Made by a program: the position numbers and the translations under genes. DNA of 64,000 nt. Origin: Blautia parvula (GTDB lineage Bacteria; Bacillota; Clostridia; Lachnospirales; Lachnospiraceae). Of the stretch, positions 1 through 9,567 are shown in pieces. Below the pieces are notes generated by a model. It worked only from the letters and a program-made list of their open reading frames with translations. It had not been told where the DNA came from and made no database searches. Positions within the stretch are counted from its first letter, which is position 1. The number at the start of each line of letters is the position of its first letter. The stretch is taken from NCBI RefSeq assembly GCF_020215665.1, contig NZ_CP084061.1, positions 5,175,001 to 5,239,000 on the forward strand. Reading direction: 5' to 3'.

Positions 1-1
1 G

Positions 2-3000
2 TGGATCAGCGCCGGAAAGGCAAATACGCCTCTGGAATGGCTGAATGTAGATTATGAGGGCAACTTAAGCAACTCTGATTTGGATCATATGAAAACCAAT
101 GTATACAATTATGTATATGACACACTGACAGCCATGAGAGACGGCGGTGTGGACATTATCGGTGTAAAACATGGAAATGAGCAGAACCAGGGAATCATCT
201 GGCCGGTTGGAAAAGGCTCCAAGAGTAAAGGGCACGCAGAGCTTGTTGCAGCTTCCTATGAAGCTGCGGAGGATGTGCTGGGAGGAGTGCCCGGATTCAT
301 CCATACGAATAATGGATACAGCCCGGCAGATGCAAACAGTTTTTTCGGAAATCTGCTGGATATGGGAGCAAAGATGGATGGTGCGGCATTTTCTCTGTAC
401 GGCGGACGGGGAATAGATAATATCCTCAATATGGCATCTAACTCACTGACTAATGAGCGTTTGAAATACAGAGATTATGTGAATGTGGAGACAGGGTTTT
501 CCTTTACCAGGTACAGACCGACATGGAACGCGGAGGGGTCAGCCATGGGCCAATCCTCTTACTACAGGACAAGCGGAAATGGTCAGTATAACTGGCTGCT
601 TGACTATATGCAGGCTCCCTTTGATATTCCCAATCCTCATAATCAGCTCAGAGGATTTTATTACTGGGAAACTGACTGGACACCCACGCCAGGGGCTGGA
701 AGCAGTTATCATGAATCTGTCAGCGTGAGCGGCAGGACTATGTTCAACAACGGAGATATGGGCATCGTGGAGATGGGAAGCAGCCAGCCGGGAAAAGCCG
801 GAGATATGATGGACAGCATGTATGCCTATCTGATGAGAGGCTGTGTGAAAGAAAAGGCGGCGTCAACCCTTTCTCCCCTGAGAGGATACGGAGAGTATAC
901 AGTGGAGGCTGGTCAGGTATCTGAAATCAGTCTGGAGCAAAGTGAGATCGATCTGATGCCGGGAGATACCCAGAGACTGAAAGTAAATCTGGCTCCTGCG
1001 GACAAGGTTCTGACAGACGGAGCGGTCAGCTATTCTACGTCTGACGCCTCGGTGGCTGAGGTCACAGAGAAGGGATTTGTCCGGGGCGTGGCAGCAGGCA
1101 CAGCTACAGTTACCGCGGAGGTAAAGGGACTGGCAGCATCTGTAAATGTGACAGTGGGAGAGCCAAAAGAAGCAGCCAAAGACGATCTGACTCTTAAATT
1201 GGGCAGAGATTCGACAATTGACAAAACGCCTGTAAGTGATGGAGAGGAGATAACTGTACAGGTCCTCTCTAAACTCCAGCTTGCCGCAAAACTGCCGGAT
1301 GAGGTCACAGATAAAGTGGTCATCTACACATCATCAGACCCTGAAGTGGCATCCTTCTTCGGTGAGACATGGCAGACACCCAGGGGATATATGCGCCAGC
1401 AGTCAGATAAGACCGAGAATGTACAGCTAAATGTGAAGAAAAAAGGTACCACCACGATTACAGCAGCCACTCAGGACGGAAAGTCTTCCCTGAGTTTTAC
1501 ATTGAAAGCAGAGAAGGTGGATGCCGGCAAGATTACCCTGGATCAGACAGAAGTGACAATGAGCAATGGCAGAAAGCTGCAGCTTAAAGCGGCTCTGGAA
1601 CCTGAAGATACCACACTTTCCAAAATTCTCTGGGAGTCGGACAACCCGGAGACAGCAGCGGTGGATAAGAACGGCTTGGTGACTGCTGTAAGTGTAGGCG
1701 ATGCAGAAATCAGGGCAGTATCTGATGACAACCCGGATGTTTCTGCTGTCTGCAAAGTACATGTGGTGCCGGTAATGGCAGAGGGAGTAGTGCTGGACAA
1801 AGAGACAGCCACACTTCAGATTGGGCATTCCAAGACACTGAAGGCACTTGTTATGCCTGAAGACACCTTTAACAAAAAGCTTACCTGGACTTCAGAAAAC
1901 GAGTCTGTTGTGTCCGTAAATGAAAATGGTGTTATTACAGGTGAGCAGATTGGCGGTCCGGTCAAGGTTACAGTTACTACAGAAGACGGTGGATTCACTG
2001 CAGAGTGCCAGGTCACGGTACAGGAGGAAGCAGTCTCTGTTACAGGTGTCAGCCTGGATCAGGAGAGCTACCGTTTTGCATCTGATTATTTTTCGGACAC
2101 CAAACCCTTAGAGGAGATTCCAACTGTCAGATTCAGCGCCTCCGTAGAGCCGGATATGGCTACAGAGGAAGATGTTGTCTGGAGCTCTGACACGCCTGAG
2201 GTGGCTGTGGTCAATGAATATGGAATCGTTACACCTGTGAGCAGCGGGGTGGCATCTATAACGGCAGCAACTGTGGATGGAAACCATACTGCTTCTGCAA
2301 TGGTCTATGTACCGGCAGTCAGCGAAAGCTTTGACAACAGGGAGACAGGCTCAGGCTGGGATATGACAGTTGGTTCTGTAGGCGGAGGCGCACTGGGTTC
2401 CGGTGTCAATGAGACGGATGACGGCAAGGTGCTTCAGATTGCCGGAGGCGGTTCTGGTGGAAGGAGTACACAGCACAGGTTCTCACCGGAGATCACAAGT
2501 GACAAGATAATCCTTGATTTTGATTACAACGTAGGTACAAGCACAGCTTCCAACGGCAATTACCTGGCTGTCACAGACAGCAGCAATCATGTATATCTGG
2601 CGATTCAGACAAATAAGAATACAGAACTGGTTTACAGCGCCGGTGAAGAGCTTGTGAATAACCAGCCTTTAGTGAACGGCACTGTAATAGGACAGGGATT
2701 TGACAAAGAGAATACATGGTATCATATGGATATTGAACTTGATATGAAGGCAAACATGTCCCGGTTTACGGTCACAAGTCTGGATGATCCGTCTGTTACA
2801 GCTACACAGGAAGCTGCTTTCGGGGAGGGAATCCAGTACAACAATGATCTGGGGAGCATTCAGTTCATGGGAACCAGGAACAGGGATGCGGGAAATCTGG
2901 ACTGGAATCCGGCTCTTGATAATTTCAATGTTTATGCTGTCGGAATATCTCCCAGGAGTGTGGTGGTGGATACAAAGTCTGTACGCCTGCTTCCTGTGAA

Positions 3001-5764
3001 AGACACACTGAAAATACAGCATCAGCTAAATGCCAAAGTGCTGCCGGAATCTGCAGACCAGGGAATCGTGTGGTCATCTTCTGACGAGACAGTGGCAACT
3101 GTGGACGAAAACGGATTGGTGAAAGCAGCTAAGATTTGCGATAACCTGAGTGACATTAAAAACGGAACCTGCGTCATCACGGCAGCCTCCACTGCAGATA
3201 AATCTATTCTGGCGGAAGTAGAGGTAGAAGTTACCAACACCCCGAACGCAGTTGAGCGTTGGAGTATCAGTGATGAAAAAGGAAATGAAATTCCCTTTGG
3301 CGATGAGGCAGATGCCATAAAACTTCAGACAGGAGATAAGAAAAAGCTGAATGTGATTGTCAGCGGCGGAGATGGCGAATCAGATATTGCCGGGATCAGC
3401 TGGACATCAGATGATGCAGATGTGGTCGCAGTAGATGCGGCAACGGGTGAGCTTCGTGCCAAAAAGGCGGGTACGGCAGTTCTGACTGTGGAAGTATCTT
3501 TCTATAGCGGAACTCCGCTGACACTGAAAGTAAACTGTCAGGTTGATGGTGAAGAACTAGCAGATACAGGAGCTCTGGAAGAGGCAGTCAAAGCAGGTGA
3601 AATGGCAATGGAGTATCCGGAGGACTGTTATACCGAGGAGAGCCTGAAAGCATACAAAGATGCCCTGAGTAAAGCAAGAGAGACTCTGGAGACTGCCCGG
3701 AGCGAGAGATGGCAGGCGGAGAAGCAGGGTGAGATAGACAAGATTACAGAGGATTTGGATCAGGCAGTTCAGGGGCTTGCCATAAGAGACAACATACCTG
3801 CAGAGAGTATTATACTTGGCGGAGGAGACAACCCGCTGTCCATTAACAAGAAAACAACCCTGAAAGCGGAACTTAAACCGGCTTATGCCACAGAGACGCT
3901 GACATGGACTTCGTCAGATCCCGAAGTTGCAGCGGTAGATGAAAGTGGTGTGGTCACCCCTCTCAGCGAAGGAACAGCAACAATCCGTGCAGAGGCATCA
4001 AGCGGTGCGTCGGCTGAAAAGAAAATTACAGTTACAAAAGACCTGACATCCTGGTTCCAGGATAACGGTGTCACCATAAGCAGTGTGGGAACCGGCAGTA
4101 AATATAAAGATACAACGCCGTTTATTAATGCACGGACTTCGTCAATTGTCGATGCATGGTCAACGGGCTCAAATACTAACATGGGAAGTCTGACTGTTGA
4201 TTTCAAAACAAGGACATCCCTGGAGAGCCTCACCACGTCATTCTGGCAGCAGATGAAATATAAAGTAGAGACTTCTGATGACGGTATTACATGGAATATG
4301 ACTATGGACCATTCCGGTGAGTTTGCCGGAGCCATAGGGAATGAGGTGTTTACCGAGGCATTTCCGGAAAACACCAGTGCGCGGTTTGTGCGTGTTACCA
4401 CCCTTGGAGTAAAGACCAGTACTGATTGGGTCGGAATTTCAATCATGAGAGTGGACGGCGCCTTTGAACCGGAAGCACAGCGTACCCTGGATTCTCTGGA
4501 GCTGACAAGCGGCCCGGATAAGACGGTCTATGATCACGGTGAAGAACTGGATCTGACAGGTCTGACTTTGACAGCAGGATATGATAACGGAGATTCAAGA
4601 GTGCTGAAGGCACAGGAGTACCGGATTGAGGGCTATGACAGCAGTCTTCTGGGCAGCCAGACTGTGACTGTGGCTTACACGGAGGGTGATGTCACTCTGA
4701 AATGTGAATTTGAGGTTACAGTGAGGATGCCTGTTACCACCACAAGACTTGAGAAGGCAATTGCCTTTGCGGAAGGTCTGAAAGCACAGCAGGAGGCAGA
4801 ACAGGGATTTACTGAGGCTAGCTGGGCAGACGTGGAGGCAGCACTTGCTGAAGCGTCAGCCGTACTTGCGGATGAGAATGCCAGCCAGGAAGAAATTGAC
4901 GGGGCTGCATTGACTCTTATCGGCGTGTGCAGTGCACTGGTGGAAAAGATTCCTAAGGTTGGTCTGAAGACTGCTATAGATGAGGCGGAAAAAGTGCTTG
5001 CAGATGAAGAAGCCCTTGCCGGCTATACAGAAGAGAGCGTGGAAAATGTCCGTCTGGCGCTTACCAATGCGCAGACCGTATACGAAGATGAAACAGCAGA
5101 ACAGGAAGCTGTGAATACAGCGCTGAAATCTCTGATGGATGCAGTAACCTCCCTTCTGAGGATAGACAACAGCAGGCTGGATGCATTGATCCAGAAGGCA
5201 GAAGAGATTTTGACAGATGCCGATAGTTATACTTCCGGCAGCGTGGATGCACTTCAGAAAGCACTGGAAGAGGCAAAGGCAGTGGCCGGAAACAAAAATG
5301 CCACAGAAGAAGAAATCAATGCTGCATATGATAAGTTATTCGATGCCCTGATTTCCATGGCAAAACGTGGAAATAAGGCGGAACTGGAAGTGGCTTTGGC
5401 AAAAGCAAATGAAATTCTGGCTCAGCGAAACCGCTATGTGGCGTCCACAGTGTCAGATCTGGAGGCGGCGACAGCTGAAGCACAGACAGTCTATGATAAC
5501 ATTGACGCAACCCAGAAGGAAATCAATGGAGCTGTGGAAACTCTGGTTCCTGTTATCATGAAAGCACGTCTGCTTGGAGACGTGAACATGAATGGTATCG
5601 TCGAGTCTGATGATGCGGCGGAGATACTGAAGTATACTGCAGAGCTGCAGGAGCTTACAGAGGAGCAGGTAGAAACCGGAGATGTGAACAGAGACGGTGA
5701 GGCAGATGCAACAGATTCAGCAGTGATTCTCCAGTATACCGCGGAGAAGATCAGCGAATTTTGA
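2..5764 (+). CDS. Secreted GH53-like endo-beta-1,4-galactanase with Ig-like, FIVAR and dockerin modules (5' partial)
   Basis: The frame is already open at the first base, so the gene starts upstream; the TTG at 80 is not its real start. The visible N-terminal part (to about nt 860) reads as the second half of a GH53 galactanase: a GNE motif (acid/base Glu at nt 179-181), a VET motif (probable nucleophile Glu at nt 488-490) and the family-typical YYWE near nt 660. Next come a series of BIG2 Ig-like repeats, a LamG-like beta-sandwich (about nt 2330-2950), further BIG2, a FIVAR helical module, an F5/8C-like discoidin domain (about nt 4050-4450), a Big_3 domain, four more FIVAR modules and a C-terminal dockerin with two calcium-loop repeats (GDVNMNG and GDVNRDG, from about nt 5575). 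No LPXTG is present, so the dockerin probably anchors or docks it. The expected role is cutting plant type I galactan outside the cell, feeding the importer and GH35 enzyme downstream. Confidence 0.85.
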   Translation, partial: WISAGKANTPLEWLNVDYEGNLSNSDLDHMKTNVYNYVYDTLTAMRDGGVDIIGVKHGNEQNQGIIWPVGKGSKSKGHAELVAASYEAAEDVLGGVPGFIHTNNGYSPADANSFFGNLLDMGAKMDGAAFSLYGGRGIDNILNMASNSLTNERLKYRDYVNVETGFSFTRYRPTWNAEGSAMGQSSYYRTSGNGQYNWLLDYMQAPFDIPNPHNQLRGFYYWETDWTPTPGAGSSYHESVSVSGRTMFNNGDMGIVEMGSSQPGKAGDMMDSMYAYLMRGCVKEKAASTLSPLRGYGEYTVEAGQVSEISLEQSEIDLMPGDTQRLKVNLAPADKVLTDGAVSYSTSDASVAEVTEKGFVRGVAAGTATVTAEVKGLAASVNVTVGEPKEAAKDDLTLKLGRDSTIDKTPVSDGEEITVQVLSKLQLAAKLPDEVTDKVVIYTSSDPEVASFFGETWQTPRGYMRQQSDKTENVQLNVKKKGTTTITAATQDGKSSLSFTLKAEKVDAGKITLDQTEVTMSNGRKLQLKAALEPEDTTLSKILWESDNPETAAVDKNGLVTAVSVGDAEIRAVSDDNPDVSAVCKVHVVPVMAEGVVLDKETATLQIGHSKTLKALVMPEDTFNKKLTWTSENESVVSVNENGVITGEQIGGPVKVTVTTEDGGFTAECQVTVQEEAVSVTGVSLDQESYRFASDYFSDTKPLEEIPTVRFSASVEPDMATEEDVVWSSDTPEVAVVNEYGIVTPVSSGVASITAATVDGNHTASAMVYVPAVSESFDNRETGSGWDMTVGSVGGGALGSGVNETDDGKVLQIAGGGSGGRSTQHRFSPEITSDKIILDFDYNVGTSTASNGNYLAVTDSSNHVYLAIQTNKNTELVYSAGEELVNNQPLVNGTVIGQGFDKENTWYHMDIELDMKANMSRFTVTSLDDPSVTATQEAAFGEGIQYNNDLGSIQFMGTRNRDAGNLDWNPALDNFNVYAVGISPRSVVVDTKSVRLLPVKDTLKIQHQLNAKVLPESADQGIVWSSSDETVATVDENGLVKAAKICDNLSDIKNGTCVITAASTADKSILAEVEVEVTNTPNAVERWSISDEKGNEIPFGDEADAIKLQTGDKKKLNVIVSGGDGESDIAGISWTSDDADVVAVDAATGELRAKKAGTAVLTVEVSFYSGTPLTLKVNCQVDGEELADTGALEEAVKAGEMAMEYPEDCYTEESLKAYKDALSKARETLETARSERWQAEKQGEIDKITEDLDQAVQGLAIRDNIPAESIILGGGDNPLSINKKTTLKAELKPAYATETLTWTSSDPEVAAVDESGVVTPLSEGTATIRAEASSGASAEKKITVTKDLTSWFQDNGVTISSVGTGSKYKDTTPFINARTSSIVDAWSTGSNTNMGSLTVDFKTRTSLESLTTSFWQQMKYKVETSDDGITWNMTMDHSGEFAGAIGNEVFTEAFPENTSARFVRVTTLGVKTSTDWVGISIMRVDGAFEPEAQRTLDSLELTSGPDKTVYDHGEELDLTGLTLTAGYDNGDSRVLKAQEYRIEGYDSSLLGSQTVTVAYTEGDVTLKCEFEVTVRMPVTTTRLEKAIAFAEGLKAQQEAEQGFTEASWADVEAALAEASAVLADENASQEEIDGAALTLIGVCSALVEKIPKVGLKTAIDEAEKVLADEEALAGYTEESVENVRLALTNAQTVYEDETAEQEAVNTALKSLMDAVTSLLRIDNSRLDALIQKAEEILTDADSYTSGSVDALQKALEEAKAVAGNKNATEEEINAAYDKLFDALISMAKRGNKAELEVALAKANEILAQRNRYVASTVSDLEAATAEAQTVYDNIDATQKEINGAVETLVPVIMKARLLGDVNMNGIVESDDAAEILKYTAELQELTEEQVETGDVNRDGEADATDSAVILQYTAEKISEF

Positions 5765-5770
5765 GACAGA

Positions 5771-5804
5771 CGCCCTGCAGAGGTTATTCCTCTGCAGGGC
5801 GTTT
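5771..5804 (+). terminator. Terminator after the galactanase gene
   Basis: A perfect 13-bp stem (5771-5783 with 5789-5801) has a 5-nt loop and is followed by a short T-run. It starts six bases after the stop codon and separates the galactanase gene from the transporter operon. Confidence 0.8.
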
Positions 5805-5974
5805 GTCATGAAGATGGTGCAGAAGTGCGGGAATTGAAAAACAGCAAATAAGTAATTTCAGGTTACCGATGTAAAAACATGCACATAGAAAAAGAAAGCA
5901 TCAGAACTTATAATAAAATCATACAAAGCAAGAAGATAACAGATAACACAAACAGGGGAGGAGAGAAAAGAAAG

Positions 5975-6907
5975 ATGCAAAAAAAACAAGGAGTAAAAGG
6001 TTTTTTCAGTAAACTCTACAGATACCGGATTTTTCTGCTGATGCTTTTACCGGCAGTGGTCTATACGCTGATCTTCAGCTATTATCCTATGACCGGAATT
6101 GTGATGGCATTCAAAAAGTATAACTACGCGGACGGTATTCTGGGAAGTCCCTGGTGCGGACTGGATAATTTCAAGTTCTTTTTCAAGTCCGGCCAGGCAG
6201 GTCTGGTTACCAGGAACACGGTTTTATACAATCTGGTTTTTATTGCTTTTAACACGATTTTCCAGATTGCAGTGGCCATCTTCCTGACAGAGATCAATAA
6301 CAAACATTTTCGTAAAACAGCCCAGTCACTGATGTTTCTTCCGTATTTTATCTCCTGGGTAATCGTCGGTGTCATGGCCTTCAACATCTTCAGTTCCGAT
6401 TACGGATTTCTGAATACACTGATCACCGGCCTGGGCGGGAAGAGGATTCCATTCTACACAAATCCGAAGGCATGGCCGTTTATCCTGATATTCTTCAATA
6501 TATGGAAGAACATCGGGTATGGCTCGGTCATGTATTTGGCGGCGATCATGGGAATAGATACTTCAGTGTATGAAGCGGCGGCCATAGACGGGGCAAATGT
6601 ATTCCAGAGAATCAGAAAAGTTACGATTCCCATGATTATGCCGACAACTATCATCCTGCTTTTGCTGGCAGTGGGAGGTATCTTTAAAGGCAATTTCGAT
6701 ATGTTCTACAACCTGGTGGGAAATAACGGTCTGCTGTTCAACTATACAGACGTAATTGACACACTGACATTCAGGGCATTGATCAGAAGTAATGACTTTG
6801 GAATGGCAGCGGCCATAGGTCTGTTCCAGTCGGTGCTCTGCTTTATAACCGTCATTGTGGTCAATAAACTGGTGGGCAAATATGACAAAGATTATACATT
6901 GTTCTAG
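5975..6907 (+). CDS. Sugar ABC transporter permease, LplB type
   Basis: This is an inner-membrane permease of a CUT1-type carbohydrate importer. It has about six membrane segments and the EAA loop near the C-terminus (EAAAIDGAN), which contacts the ATPase. The early YPMTGIVMAFKKYNY-type stretch is typical of the LplB branch. The ATG at 5975 is chosen because a strong GGGAGGAG site lies just upstream; the frame stays open to 5879 but that extension has no ribosome site. At 310 residues it is normal for the family. It is first in a unit with a second permease and a binding lipoprotein. No ATPase gene is present, so a shared MsmK-like ATPase elsewhere is inferred. Substrate is inferred from the galactanase and GH35 neighbours. 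Confidence 0.9.
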   Translation: MQKKQGVKGFFSKLYRYRIFLLMLLPAVVYTLIFSYYPMTGIVMAFKKYNYADGILGSPWCGLDNFKFFFKSGQAGLVTRNTVLYNLVFIAFNTIFQIAVAIFLTEINNKHFRKTAQSLMFLPYFISWVIVGVMAFNIFSSDYGFLNTLITGLGGKRIPFYTNPKAWPFILIFFNIWKNIGYGSVMYLAAIMGIDTSVYEAAAIDGANVFQRIRKVTIPMIMPTTIILLLLAVGGIFKGNFDMFYNLVGNNGLLFNYTDVIDTLTFRALIRSNDFGMAAAIGLFQSVLCFITVIVVNKLVGKYDKDYTLF

Positions 6908-6919
6908 GAGGGGATTAAG

Positions 6920-7843
6920 GTGAGAGATAACGCACGAGCGACAAAGAAAAAAATGAGTTCGGATGTGAGGAAGCTGAATATAATTGCTTACACATTCTGT
7001 ATTGCAGTAGCGCTGATTTGTCTGATTCCCTTTCTGATGATAATATCAGGTTCTTTCTCATCAGAGGCGGCAATCACCAAAAACGGTTTCAGCCTTCTGC
7101 CCCAGGACTTCAGTCTTCAGGCATACAAGACGGTATTCAAAGAACCGATTGTGGTATTCCGTGCCTACGCGGTCACGATTTGCCTGACCATAGGCGGGAC
7201 TATGATAGGCCTTCTGCTGCAGACTATGACAGCCTATGTGTTGTCCAGAAAAGATTTTGAGTGGAGAAATAAGTTTTCATTCTTTTTCTACTTCACCACA
7301 TTGTTCAATGGAGGCCTGGTACCGTACTATGTACTGATGACACGGACGCTGAATTTAAAAGACAGCTATCTGGCGCTTTTATTGCCGCTGTTATTCAATG
7401 TGTATAACCTTCTGATTATGAAGAGTTATATCACTGCTTTGCCGGATTCCCTTATAGATGCAGCGAAGATAGACGGATGCGGGGAGGTAAGGACACTGTT
7501 CCAGATTGTCATGCCTCTTATCAAGCCGGCGCTGGCTACAGTGGGACTGTTCATTGCACTGGCATACTGGAATGACTGGTACAATGCCATGCTGTACATA
7601 AACACAGAGGACAAATACCCGCTTCAGTATTTTCTCTATCAGCAGGTCAATAACATTGAAGCTTATAAGAAGCTGATAGCCAACAGCGCAGTCAGCAGTG
7701 CGGTGGTAACTGCGGTATCGCTGCCTACGCAGACTTTAAAAATGGCGCTGACGATTGTAGTAACCGGCCCTATCATTCTTGCCTATCCTATGGTACAGAA
7801 GTATTTTGTCCAGGGTATCACTATTGGAGCAGTGAAGGGCTGA
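6920..7843 (+). CDS. Sugar ABC transporter permease, YtcP type
   Basis: This is the second permease of the galactan-locus importer, 307 residues with about six membrane segments. It carries an EAA-type loop (IDAAKIDGCGEVRTL) and the LPLLFNVYNLLIMKSY region typical of YtcP/LplC proteins. It starts at GTG 6920, twelve bases after the previous stop, with an AGGAGGGG site. The close spacing implies translation from one message with the LplB-like gene. It should pair with that permease and accept substrate from the lipoprotein encoded next. The exact sugar cannot be read from the sequence. Confidence 0.9.
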   Translation: MRDNARATKKKMSSDVRKLNIIAYTFCIAVALICLIPFLMIISGSFSSEAAITKNGFSLLPQDFSLQAYKTVFKEPIVVFRAYAVTICLTIGGTMIGLLLQTMTAYVLSRKDFEWRNKFSFFFYFTTLFNGGLVPYYVLMTRTLNLKDSYLALLLPLLFNVYNLLIMKSYITALPDSLIDAAKIDGCGEVRTLFQIVMPLIKPALATVGLFIALAYWNDWYNAMLYINTEDKYPLQYFLYQQVNNIEAYKKLIANSAVSSAVVTAVSLPTQTLKMALTIVVTGPIILAYPMVQKYFVQGITIGAVKG

Positions 7844-7877
7844 GATGAAAAATATATTTCAAGGAGGACTTATTATC

Positions 7878-9449
7878 ATGAAGAAGAAAACAAAACAGGT
7901 GTGTGCGCTGACACTCAGCGCAGCAATGGCGGCAGGAATGCTTGCAGGATGCGGTTCTGATTCTGACAAGGGAGGTTCTGACAGGAAAGAGAGCGCAAAG
8001 AATGTGGAAGGAAAGACCTATAACGGCGTTGATGTATCGGAGCATGTGGATTTGAAGATGTACCTTTTGGGAGAGCGTACCCCGGATTTCGATGCAGTCT
8101 ATGATGAGATCAACAAAATCCTGGAGGACAAGTTAAACTGTTCTGTCAGTGTGGATTTCCTTTCCTGGGGTGAACATGAGAAAAAATATTCTCTCTTGTT
8201 TTCCTCACAGGAAGATTTCGATCTGATTTTCACAGCTACAAGCTGGGGACATTATGAGCAGACTGTAGCGCTGGGTGGATTCTATCCCATGGCGGAGGAT
8301 TTTATACAGAAGTATGCCCCACAGACCTGGGAGACTGTTCCTGAGGTTGCCTGGGAGCAGGCGAAAATCAATGGGGAAATCTATATGGTTCCCAACAACC
8401 AGACAGAATTTGGGCAGGATGTGCTGGCAGTCCGCGGGGATCTGATGGAAGAGTACAATGTGAAGAGTATCAGCAACTGGGATGAGATGACAGAGTTCTT
8501 CAAGAGATGTGCTGAAAACGGAATCTATGCAGTACAGAATGGGCCCTGGTACCAGTATTTCCAGAGCCAGGGAATGGGCCTGGTAGGCGGAACGCCGAAA
8601 AGCGGCGAGCTGATCCTGTACAATGCAGAAGACCCGGAAGACCTGGATTTCAGATGTATTATTGACTGGGATGGATTTACTGATTACTGTAAGCAGGCAA
8701 AAGAGATGGCCGATGCAGGCTGCTGGTCTCCCGATGTCCTGAGCAATGAAGAGGACAGGCAGACGGGACTGCTCACTGGCAAAACAGCGGCAATGGTATG
8801 GAATATGGGCACTTGCCTTACTTACGCACGACAGGCTAATACTGAGAATCCGGACTGGAATACAACACTTGTTGACCCGGTATCTGACCATCCCAAGCAT
8901 GCTAATCCCTACATCAACAATGGCGTTGCCATCAACAAAAACAGTAAGAATCCGGAACGTGCCATGATGGCTTTAAATGAGTTCTACACCAACCCTGAGA
9001 TTCAGGATCTGACTATGCTGGGAATCGAAGGAAAACACTGGGAAGCAGTGGGAGAAAATCAGTATAAACTGCTTGACGAGAGTGGATATGGTCTGGATAA
9101 TAACTGTAACTGGGGATGGAAAAATGAGAAAATCTACAGAACAGAATATGTAGAGAACAGAACAGCTCTGGATGATACCTATGATGCTGTGAAAGAAAGC
9201 TTCACCAATAATCAGAGAGAAGACCACCCCTATGACGGATTTAACTTTAACACAGAAAATGTAACCTCACAGGTTGCAGCAGTGGAAGCAGCAGTTGATA
9301 CATACTATAAACCGCTGATCAATGGTCTGGTTGATGATGTGGATCAATCTGTTAAAGATATGAAATCGGCATTGGAGAGCGCAGGAATCCGTGATATACT
9401 GACTGAATTAGACAAACAGGCAGCAGATTACGTAGCTGGAAAACAGTAA
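7878..9449 (+). CDS. Extracellular solute-binding lipoprotein, LplA-like
   Basis: This is a substrate-binding protein of a CUT1 sugar importer, 523 residues. It has a lysine-rich signal peptide and a lipobox ending LAGC, so it should be lipid-anchored outside the membrane. The mature part has the long two-lobed layout of LplA-type binding proteins. ATG 7878 is preferred over the upstream in-frame start at 7845 because AAGGAGGA lies at the right distance and the signal peptide begins there. It closes the transporter unit and is followed by a terminator. Oligogalactosides released by the upstream GH53 enzyme are the likely ligand, by context. Confidence 0.9.
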   Translation: MKKKTKQVCALTLSAAMAAGMLAGCGSDSDKGGSDRKESAKNVEGKTYNGVDVSEHVDLKMYLLGERTPDFDAVYDEINKILEDKLNCSVSVDFLSWGEHEKKYSLLFSSQEDFDLIFTATSWGHYEQTVALGGFYPMAEDFIQKYAPQTWETVPEVAWEQAKINGEIYMVPNNQTEFGQDVLAVRGDLMEEYNVKSISNWDEMTEFFKRCAENGIYAVQNGPWYQYFQSQGMGLVGGTPKSGELILYNAEDPEDLDFRCIIDWDGFTDYCKQAKEMADAGCWSPDVLSNEEDRQTGLLTGKTAAMVWNMGTCLTYARQANTENPDWNTTLVDPVSDHPKHANPYINNGVAINKNSKNPERAMMALNEFYTNPEIQDLTMLGIEGKHWEAVGENQYKLLDESGYGLDNNCNWGWKNEKIYRTEYVENRTALDDTYDAVKESFTNNQREDHPYDGFNFNTENVTSQVAAVEAAVDTYYKPLINGLVDDVDQSVKDMKSALESAGIRDILTELDKQAADYVAGKQ

Positions 9450-9464
9450 CATATTGAGTCGGAA

Positions 9465-9494
9465 GGGCTGCCACATTTTTGCGGCAGCCCTTTT
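9465..9494 (+). terminator. Terminator after the binding-protein gene
   Basis: An 8-bp GC-rich stem (9465-9472 with 9483-9490), extended by two A-T pairs, is followed by TTTT. It lies just after the lipoprotein gene and probably lets only part of the transcription continue into the GH35 gene. Confidence 0.75.
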
Positions 9495-9567
9495 AAGATA
9501 CAGAGATAAGAATCAGAAGGCAGGTAAAGCACCATTAGGTGAAGGGACTGACAGGAGGAAGACAGAG

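Noticed and set aside
9454-9567. N-terminal extension of the GH35 protein
   Set aside because: It would be translated through a terminator hairpin and lacks a ribosome site, whereas 9568 has a good one.
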